Both the position numbers and the translations under genes were made by a program. A stretch of 8,262 bases of DNA from Candidatus Atribacteria bacterium (GTDB taxonomy: Bacteria > Bipolaricaulota > Bipolaricaulia > UBA7950 > UBA9294), in assembly GCA_004525685.1 (NCBI GenBank), contig SPBW01000099.1, positions 1-8,262 on the forward strand, given 5' to 3'. Shown here in pieces: positions 1 to 4,520 of the stretch. The notes under the pieces are model-generated. The model was not told the DNA's origin. It was given only the letters and a program-made list of their open reading frames with translations, and did not search any database. Position 1 is the first letter of the stretch, and every line of letters begins with the position of its first letter.

Positions 1-2
1 CC

Positions 3-269
3 ATGAAAGGACAAGCTGACGAACCCCAGGGCGGCTGTGGATGCTACAAGGTTCAAGCCATGGTTACGGTGGACGAGCGCGGGCAAATGGTACTTCCGAA
101 GGACGTGCGCGACCGTGCAGGCATCAAGGCGAGAGACAAACTTGCCCTGACGACCATTGAGAAGGATGGCAAGATTTGCTGCATCCTGCTTACGAAGGCT
201 GACGAGCTTGTTCACGTGGTGCAATCGACGCTTGGGGAATTCACCCAGGGGTTCAACACAGAAACCTAG
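3..269 (+). CDS. AbrB/MazE-fold protein with Cys motifs (HgcAB-associated-like), next to arsM
   Basis: This 88-residue protein carries a SpoVT/AbrB-type swapped-hairpin domain at about residues 18-65, recognisable from VTVDERGQMVLPKDVR (21-36) followed by AGIKARDKLAL. That fold usually binds DNA as a dimer. Two cysteine pairs stand out: C12-x-C14 in the GGCGCYK stretch just before the domain, and C59-C60 at its end (KICCILL). I recall similar proteins being annotated as HgcAB-associated protein, found near mercury-methylation or arsM genes; no hgcA or hgcB is visible here. The stop lies 9 nt before arsM, so the two are probably co-transcribed. I infer a soft-metal-binding regulator or accessory protein for arsenic handling; no promoter or operator lies within the window to test this. 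The ATG sits only 2 nt from the window edge, so its ribosome site cannot be seen and the true start could lie upstream. Confidence 0.8.
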   Translation: MKGQADEPQGGCGCYKVQAMVTVDERGQMVLPKDVRDRAGIKARDKLALTTIEKDGKICCILLTKADELVHVVQSTLGEFTQGFNTET

Positions 270-278
270 GAGAGACGC

Positions 279-1115
279 ATGAAGGAATCAGAAACCATAC
301 GAAAGGCTGTCCGCGAGCGATATGGGGAGAGGGCAAGAGCCGGATCGAGCTGTTGCGAAACGGCGAAATCGTGCAGCAGCCCCAGAGAGACCGTCAGCAC
401 GAAGCTGGGATATTCTGAGCAGGAGCTTGGTTCAATTCCACAGGGTGCCGATCTCGGTTTGGGATGTGGAAATCCGACGGCGCTGGCTTCGCTGAAACCA
501 GGAGAGACCGTTCTCGACCTCGGCTCCGGCGGTGGCATTGACTGTTTTCTGGCCGCCAACCTCGTCGGCGGCACCGGACACGTGATCGGCGTGGACATGA
601 CAGCAGCCATGATCGACCGTGCTCGTGACAATGCCCGCAAGAATGCAATCGAGAATGTCGAGTTCAGGCTTGGAGAAATCGAGCATCTACCTGTTGCCGA
701 CGGGGCCGTCGATGTGGCGATTTCCAACTGTGTCGTCAACCTCTCCCCCGACAAGCCGCAGGTATTCAGTGAGGTCTATCGCGTCCTCAAACCGGGCGGC
801 CGAATGATGATCTCGGACATCGTCCAGCTGAAGCCCCTGCCTGAAGCGATCCGAAAGTCCATTGAGTCCTATGTGGGATGCATCGCCGGTGCGTCTCTGA
901 AGACCGACTATTTGTCCATGATCCAGGCCGCCGGGTTCCGAGAGATCGAGATTCTCTCTGAGAAGACGTTCGATGCGGCCTTGCCGACCTCGGGCAGCGC
1001 CAGAATCGTGCTCGATGGACAGGAAATGGATCCTTCGGAGATGGGATTGACGTCGGATATGGTGCGAGATCTGGCGGGATCGATGGCGAGCATCAGCGTT
1101 CAAGCATTCAAGTAA
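279..1115 (+). CDS. arsM: Arsenite S-adenosylmethionine methyltransferase ArsM
   Basis: This 278-residue protein has the class I SAM-dependent methyltransferase fold. Motif I is VLDLGSGGGIDCF (78-90), the acidic ribose-binding position is in VIGVDMT (102-108), and the post-motif is RVLKPGGRMMISD (168-180). The features that make it ArsM are the LGCGNPTALASLKPGE stretch (61-76), ISNCVVNLSPDK (148-159) and YVGCIAGA (198-205). They place C63, C151 and C201 as the three conserved As(III)-binding cysteines of the family. Additional cysteines C25, C26 and C32 form an N-terminal cluster, as in many bacterial ArsM proteins. The enzyme transfers methyl groups from SAM to thiol-bound As(III), giving methylated and partly volatile arsenicals in the cytoplasm. 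The start is supported by AGGAG at 268-272, 6 nt before the ATG. Length is normal for the family. It follows the AbrB-like gene by 9 nt and converges with the small gene at 1134-1409. Confidence 0.95.
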   Translation: MKESETIRKAVRERYGERARAGSSCCETAKSCSSPRETVSTKLGYSEQELGSIPQGADLGLGCGNPTALASLKPGETVLDLGSGGGIDCFLAANLVGGTGHVIGVDMTAAMIDRARDNARKNAIENVEFRLGEIEHLPVADGAVDVAISNCVVNLSPDKPQVFSEVYRVLKPGGRMMISDIVQLKPLPEAIRKSIESYVGCIAGASLKTDYLSMIQAAGFREIEILSEKTFDAALPTSGSARIVLDGQEMDPSEMGLTSDMVRDLAGSMASISVQAFK

Positions 1116-1133
1116 GACCTGGCATCCTGTATG

Positions 1134-1409
1134 TCAGTCTGCCGCAGGCAAGGGGCGTGGCGGGACGAAACGGCTGCGCCCTCCTGTCGCCGTCTTCACG
1201 GTCTTTGTTTCCGCTCTCCTATCCGCAGGTTCGTTGCCGCGCTTGAAGTTGCCTGTGATGCGAGCCATCTCGAGTTGGGCCAGTTCATCGTCTGCGCCAT
1301 CCACTGCAGCCAAGAATCTGCTGGCACTTGCTTCCTTTAGCGTCATGACAACCTTGTCATTCCAGGAGAGGAACACCTTCCCGTCCCTGGTCGAACGATA
1401 CGAGAACAC
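1134..1409 (-). CDS. Small conserved protein of unknown function (GNFKRGNE motif)
   Basis: This reading frame encodes 91 residues. The first 60 look like a compact soluble domain: FSYRSTRDGKVFLSWNDK and KVVMTL read as a beta hairpin, the ASASRFLAAVDGADDELAQLEMARI stretch as helices, and TGNFKRGNE (52-60) closes it. I recall small uncharacterised proteins with the same pattern, in which a strand pair with a DGKV...W core is followed by an AQLxMAxxTGNFKRGNE ending. I therefore call it a real gene rather than a shadow frame, but know no function. The tail from about residue 61 is basic and rich in Thr, Pro and Arg, and is probably disordered. The start is GTG at 1409; an in-frame TGA lies three codons upstream, so there is no longer version. 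The only nearby purine run is AGGG about 9 nt upstream. It has no signal peptide or membrane segment. Its stop is 18 nt from the arsM stop on the opposite strand. Confidence 0.7.
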   Translation of the reverse strand: MFSYRSTRDGKVFLSWNDKVVMTLKEASASRFLAAVDGADDELAQLEMARITGNFKRGNEPADRRAETKTVKTATGGRSRFVPPRPLPAAD

Positions 1410-1501
1410 ATGGTTTCACCCTACGAGCCTCCGTGGTTCTCAGAGCCTACCACTCAACGGTGCGCGCCGAGCTTCCTTCCGTATCTTCACGCTCGCTATT
1501 C

Positions 1502-1514
1502 GAACGATTCGTTC
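1502..1514. repeat. 13-bp inverted repeat GAACGA-T-TCGTTC upstream of the flavodoxin-ferredoxin gene
   Basis: The two 6-base arms GAACGA (1502-1507) and TCGTTC (1509-1514) are perfect complements around a single T. The site lies 31 nt before the ATG at 1546 and directly before TAGGGT (1515-1520), which could be a weak -10 element. The core TCGAACGAT (1500-1508) occurs a second time at 1391-1399, inside the 5' end of the divergent small gene. It could be an operator shared by the two divergent genes, or chance. It resembles the GAAC-N4-GTTC SOS box of Gram-positive bacteria but has five rather than four central bases. Confidence 0.35.
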
Positions 1515-1545
1515 TAGGGTAAGCTGAAGAGCACAGGGGGCAATC

Positions 1546-2355
1546 ATGCGCGGACTCATCTGCTACTATTCAGGGACCGGGAACACCAGACTGGCTTGCG
1601 AGGCCATTGCGGTACAAACGAGCGCCATCGACTTCGATCTGTTTGACATCGTTCAGGATGGCAAGCCTGACGTCGCGACCTATGATCTCATCGGACTCGC
1701 CACATGGGCGGATTACCTCAACCCGCCGCAGCGCATGAAGACGTTCTGTGAATCCATACCGCAGCAGGCTGGCAAGCCGTCGTTTGTCTTCAATACCTTT
1801 GGGGGCTTCTCGGGAAGAACACTGGCGACGCTCGATCGTTGGGCAAGAGGGCGTGGGTTCCACGTCATTGCCGGCCACAGCTTGCATACACCCGAGAACT
1901 ATCCTCCCATGATCAAGCGTGGCCAAGACTTCAAGGATGCCCCCAATGACAGGGAGCTCGCCGCGTTTGAGATGTTTGCCGCCCAGCTGGATGGAATCGC
2001 GCAATCCTTGGCCGCTGGAGGAGCCATTCCTGCACGCAAGATTGGATTGCAGCGCCTCATTCCGGCATTGCCGCGAACCCACGCACGCAGATCGATGGGA
2101 GAGAAGCTGCTTGATAGAGATGCCTGCATAGCTTGCGGCATGTGCCGGGATCGCTGCCCGTATGGCGCCATCACCCTTGATCCTAAGCCTGTGTTCGATC
2201 AAACCCGGTGCTATGGCTGCTGGGCCTGCTACAACCATTGCCCGACGCAGGCTATTTCCACCAAGAAGATCCGAGGCATTGCCCAATATGCTCATCCCGC
2301 CGTCAGGTTGAGAGAAAAGCTTCTAGGCGCGGCGCACGTGGAGCATCCCTCGTAG
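1546..2355 (+). CDS. EFR1-type flavodoxin/2x[4Fe-4S] ferredoxin fusion protein
   Basis: This 269-residue cytoplasmic electron-transfer protein has two parts. Residues 1-155 form a flavodoxin-like domain whose FMN phosphate loop is YYSGTGNTRLA (7-17), with a further flavodoxin-like glycine loop at NTFGGFSGRTL (83-93). Residues 186-240 form a bacterial-type ferredoxin with two [4Fe-4S] motifs: C194-C197-C200-C204 in CIACGMCRDRCP and C222-C225-C228-C232 in CYGCWACYNHCP. This matches proteins named EFR1 family ferredoxin, common in anaerobes; their partners are usually unknown. It probably passes electrons between the flavin and clusters for some reductase, but nothing in the window identifies the acceptor. 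The start is supported by AGGGGG at 1535-1540, 5 nt before the ATG. The acetyltransferase gene follows after 28 nt, so an operon is likely. No residue expected of the family appears to be missing. Confidence 0.9.
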   Translation: MRGLICYYSGTGNTRLACEAIAVQTSAIDFDLFDIVQDGKPDVATYDLIGLATWADYLNPPQRMKTFCESIPQQAGKPSFVFNTFGGFSGRTLATLDRWARGRGFHVIAGHSLHTPENYPPMIKRGQDFKDAPNDRELAAFEMFAAQLDGIAQSLAAGGAIPARKIGLQRLIPALPRTHARRSMGEKLLDRDACIACGMCRDRCPYGAITLDPKPVFDQTRCYGCWACYNHCPTQAISTKKIRGIAQYAHPAVRLREKLLGAAHVEHPS

Positions 2356-2383
2356 CCTTCTGGCTCCGTGAAGGAGGACGATC

Positions 2384-2959
2384 ATGACTCTGCCTATTCG
2401 CACCGACCGGATGACCATTCGGCGGTTTACGTTCGCGGACATCGACGATATCGTCCGCTTCACATCCCATCCATCTGTGGCGGCAGAAACAACCAACATC
2501 CCGCGCGAAGATCGCCAGAAGATGATGGAGTACATCGAAACCCAGAGCGGCTACACCTTATTCGAGACGCGAGCCTGCGTTGACTTGGCCGTTGAACTGA
2601 AAGAGACCGGTGTGGTCATCGGCCTGCTCAGCCTGGTCAGCAACGGCAAACGTCAAGGAGAGATTGGCTGGGCTTTCGGCGTCGAAACTCGCGGGCAGGG
2701 TCTCGCCACTGAAGCCGCTCGCCGATTGATAACCTATGCGTTCGAAGAGTGCGGGTATCATCGAATCTTCGCAGGAACCATCTTCACCAATACGCGATCA
2801 TGGAAGATGATGGAGCGATTGGGCATGCGCAAGGAGGCCCACTTCGTCAAGGCGCACGTTCCTGCGACACCGGATGGAGAATGGATTGATACCGTGCGAT
2901 ACGCCATTCTGGCTGAGGAATGGGCCGGGGAAGATCCCGCGCGTGTTGTTCGAACCTGA
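2384..2959 (+). CDS. GNAT family N-acetyltransferase, RimJ/RimL-like
   Basis: This 191-residue protein transfers an acetyl group from acetyl-CoA to an amine; the substrate cannot be told from sequence. It opens with LPIRTDRMTIRRFTFADIDDI, the typical beginning of the RimJ/RimL-like (Acetyltransf_3) branch. The CoA pyrophosphate loop is RGQGLA (103-108), preceded by EIGWAFGVE (93-101) and followed by the helix TEAARRLITYAFEECGYHRIFA. TIFTNTRSWKMMERLGM (132-148) is the usual motif B, with N136 and S139 placed as in the family. Members acetylate ribosomal protein N-termini, other proteins, antibiotics or small amines, and I would not choose among these. The start follows the strong site AAGGAGGA at 2371-2378. 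It is 28 nt downstream of the flavodoxin-ferredoxin gene and its stop is 7 nt from the stop of the convergent Nudix gene. Confidence 0.9.
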   Translation: MTLPIRTDRMTIRRFTFADIDDIVRFTSHPSVAAETTNIPREDRQKMMEYIETQSGYTLFETRACVDLAVELKETGVVIGLLSLVSNGKRQGEIGWAFGVETRGQGLATEAARRLITYAFEECGYHRIFAGTIFTNTRSWKMMERLGMRKEAHFVKAHVPATPDGEWIDTVRYAILAEEWAGEDPARVVRT

Positions 2960-2966
2960 TCGTCGG

Positions 2967-3443
2967 CTATCCCACGCAATCCGGGCAGCTGATGTCGTTT
3001 CCCCACCCGGTGACTTCATCGAGAAAGCCAGGTACAGTCATCAGCCCTGCTTGCCAGAGAAACGCACGATCTCGCTCTGGAATCTCTCGAAGGGTGAGCC
3101 ACTGAAGATCTACGAGAATGGGCGAATCCGCATCAACTTCTGGATCATGCCCCAGACGAGGCTCTTGCTCGCCGATATCCACCAGATAGGTGAATGACTC
3201 TATCCCATTGGCCTCGATTAGATTGCTGGTCAGGCGAAGAACTCGTCCCTTCACCGTGCACTCTTCACCCACTTCCCGAAGCACGCCTTCTTCAAGGGTT
3301 TCACTGTCTTCCACGCCGCCGCCGGGTAGGCACCAGTATTCCTCGCCATCCACACGATGCTTGGCCATGAGCACGCGCTGCTCCCGGACTATAATCGCTT
3401 GGACTCGCGCGGTGGACGAACTGTGAATCGGTTGCTCATTCAT
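2967..3443 (-). CDS. Nudix hydrolase
   Basis: This 158-residue protein is a Nudix-fold pyrophosphohydrolase that would cleave a nucleoside diphosphate linked to another group, using divalent metal. The Nudix box runs from G42 through E48 to R56-E57 and E60-E61 (GGVEDSE, then REVGEE), so the metal-binding glutamates are present. One position differs from the consensus GX5EX7REUXEEXGU: the final Gly is Thr63 (EECTV). The start of the fold is ARVQAIIVREQRVLMAKHR (12-30), followed by YWCLPGGG (36-43). It resembles the generic MutT-like group, and its substrate cannot be predicted. The C-terminus ends with a CPDC pair (153-156), whose role is unknown. The ATG has no ribosome site; a TACTCT element ends 7 nt before it, so the mRNA may be leaderless. 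It converges with the acetyltransferase and diverges from the gene at 3545. Confidence 0.92.
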   Translation of the reverse strand: MNEQPIHSSSTARVQAIIVREQRVLMAKHRVDGEEYWCLPGGGVEDSETLEEGVLREVGEECTVKGRVLRLTSNLIEANGIESFTYLVDIGEQEPRLGHDPEVDADSPILVDLQWLTLREIPERDRAFLWQAGLMTVPGFLDEVTGWGNDISCPDCVG

Positions 3444-3450
3444 GAGTCAA

Positions 3451-3456
3451 AGAGTA
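3451..3456 (-). promoter_or_regulatory. Possible -10 element (TACTCT) for a leaderless Nudix mRNA
   Basis: Read on the minus strand, TACTCT fits the loose TANNNT form of a -10 box and ends 7 nt before the Nudix ATG, so transcription would start at or next to the start codon. No Shine-Dalgarno site precedes the ATG, which agrees with a leaderless transcript. No good -35 hexamer lies 16-18 nt upstream (a TTGACG is present but only 13 nt away), so the call is weak. The surrounding 9-mer CTGTACTCT also occurs in front of the sensor kinase at 4485-4493. Confidence 0.3.
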
Positions 3457-3531
3457 CAGGATCCACAGGCGTCAAGAGAACTGACTTTGCTGCACGAGCG
3501 TCTCGCTCATGTCAAGGGGGCGTTGCGGTCG

Positions 3532-3538
3532 AAAGGAG
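3532..3538 (+). promoter_or_regulatory. Ribosome binding site AAAGGAG that sets the start at 3545
   Basis: AAAGGAG lies 6 nt before the ATG at 3545. It decides against the in-frame ATG-like alternative 12 codons upstream at 3509, which would add a hydrophilic basic extension (MSRGRCGRKERS) before the membrane segment and would place the Shine-Dalgarno site inside the coding sequence. Confidence 0.8.
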
Positions 3539-3544
3539 AGATCG

Positions 3545-4378
3545 ATGTGGAAGAGCCTTGCTATTGGAGTGGGAGCGGCCTTGGGCTTCGCCTTTCTCTT
3601 GATTGGGATTGCGAATAGCCGATTCGACCACCAGACCGATGGCCTTGTCAATGCGCTGCTGGCCGCTGCAGGTTCCGAACAGCACGTTGTCGCCGAAGAG
3701 GATCTGATGGGACTGCCTGTCCCCGTCCAGCAATGGCTTAGAAACTCAGGCATCCTTGGCCAGATGATCCCCCGCACCATTCGGTTGCAGCAGCGGGGGG
3801 AGATCCGTCTAGGTCCCGATCAGCCATGGATGCCATTCCGTGCTGATCAGTACTACACGATCGACCCCATCGCGTTCGTGTGGCGAGTGTCTGCGATAGC
3901 CGCTCCCGGCATCTTCATCCGGGGCGTGGATTCTCTGATCGACGGCACGGGGCACATGGTGATGAAACCCCTTGCCTTGTTCAGCGTCGTCGATGCTTCA
4001 GGGCCAACATTGGATCAAGGCACGGCGTTGCGCTATCTCCAAGAGATCGTCTGGTTCCCTTTCGCAGCACTGTCTCCTGCCATCGACTGGCAGCCAATCG
4101 ACAATCGTTCCGCGCGGGCAACCTTGACGCTTGAAACGATCTCAGTAAGCGGAGCATTCTTCTTCGACGAAGAGGGGCAGATTGTCGATTTCCGGGCATT
4201 GCGATATCGCGACGATACCCTTGAGTGGTGGCGTACACCCATGACGTCTCACAGAGAGCTCAATTCCGCTCTCGTCCCCACCGAAGGTGAAGGCGTTTGG
4301 GGCACTGATGATGCGCCGTTCGTCTATATTCGCGTGCATCTCACAGGGCTTGAGTACGATATCGCAGAAACCTACTGA
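3545..4378 (+). CDS. Membrane-anchored DUF6544/DUF6920-like protein
   Basis: This 277-residue protein has one N-terminal hydrophobic segment (about residues 4-23, LAIGVGAALGFAFLLIGIA) that looks like a membrane anchor or uncleaved signal; the rest is a soluble domain. Conserved-looking blocks are LMGLPVPVQQWLRNSGI (54-70), RTIRLQQRGEIRLGPDQPWMPFRADQYYT (77-105), DQGTALRYLQEIVWFP (157-172), DNRSARATL (186-194), FFFDEEGQIVDF (205-216) and EGEGVW (247-252). From memory this order matches proteins of the DUF6544/DUF6920 type, whose function is unknown; I cannot confirm which Pfam name applies. The alternating strands suggest a beta-rich fold, perhaps with a lipid- or ligand-binding cavity, but that is inference. 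The start is set by AAAGGAG at 3532-3538. It is divergent from the Nudix gene and is followed by a 142-nt gap, so it is probably transcribed alone. Confidence 0.8.
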   Translation: MWKSLAIGVGAALGFAFLLIGIANSRFDHQTDGLVNALLAAAGSEQHVVAEEDLMGLPVPVQQWLRNSGILGQMIPRTIRLQQRGEIRLGPDQPWMPFRADQYYTIDPIAFVWRVSAIAAPGIFIRGVDSLIDGTGHMVMKPLALFSVVDASGPTLDQGTALRYLQEIVWFPFAALSPAIDWQPIDNRSARATLTLETISVSGAFFFDEEGQIVDFRALRYRDDTLEWWRTPMTSHRELNSALVPTEGEGVWGTDDAPFVYIRVHLTGLEYDIAETY

Positions 4379-4464
4379 TCCATCCCATCCTGAAGCAGCC
4401 GAAACAAGTCACGACGACCCAGTGTCGCACAAGCTGATTGCGCTGTCGCGCATACACCCTTGAG

Positions 4465-4493
4465 TTAGCATTCTCACGAGCATGCTGTACTCT
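4465..4493 (+). promoter_or_regulatory. Possible promoter of the sensor kinase gene
   Basis: TTAGCA (4465-4470, 4 of 6 matches to TTGACA) is followed after 17 nt by TACTCT (4488-4493), which keeps only the TA...T of a -10 box. Transcription would start near 4500, leaving a leader of about 20 nt before the ATG at 4521. The match is modest, and an untested alternative is TAGCAT (4466-4471). The -10 shares the 9-mer CTGTACTCT with the Nudix upstream region. Confidence 0.3.
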
Positions 4494-4509
4494 AGAGTCA
4501 ACTCTCGAG
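4489..4509. repeat. Tandem direct repeat ACTCTAGAG / ACTCTCGAG, 12-bp period
   Basis: ACTCTAGAG (4489-4497) and ACTCTCGAG (4501-4509) differ at one base and are spaced 12 bp start to start. Each unit is also near-palindromic: ACTCTAGAGT (4489-4498) is a perfect 10-bp palindrome and TCTCGAGA (4503-4510) a perfect 8-bp one. The pair lies just before the sensor kinase ATG at 4521 and overlaps the proposed -10 and start of transcription. Two in-phase half-sites about one helical turn apart are the usual layout of a response-regulator or dimeric repressor site. Confidence 0.4.
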
Positions 4510-4520
4510 ATGAGAAGGCC

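Noticed and set aside
3..269. Antitoxin (MazE-like) interpretation of the AbrB-fold protein
   Set aside because: No toxin gene follows; the next gene is arsM, and the cysteine pairs point to metal handling instead.
1502..1514. LexA/SOS box (GAAC-N4-GTTC type) upstream of the flavodoxin-ferredoxin gene
   Set aside because: The spacing between GAAC and GTTC is five bases, not four, and the downstream gene is not a typical SOS gene. Kept only as an unassigned inverted repeat.
1131..1527. Plus-strand reading frames at 1131-1340 and 1234-1527
   Set aside because: They are antisense to the small protein at 1134-1409, which has a sensible protein-like composition and a recognisable motif; the plus-strand products look random and lack ribosome sites.
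1570..2295. Long minus-strand frame of 241 codons opposite the flavodoxin-ferredoxin gene
   Set aside because: It is a shadow of the real gene on the other strand, which has all FMN and [4Fe-4S] motifs intact; the antisense product resembles nothing known to me.
3496..3508. GAGCG-TCT-CGCTC inverted repeat in the leader of the gene at 3545
   Set aside because: Arms of 5 bp with a 3-nt loop are common by chance at this GC content, and nothing else marks it as regulatory.
4439..4452. TGCGC-TGTC-GCGCA hairpin after the gene at 3545-4378 as a terminator
   Set aside because: The stem is only 5 bp and no T-run follows, so it is not a convincing intrinsic terminator.
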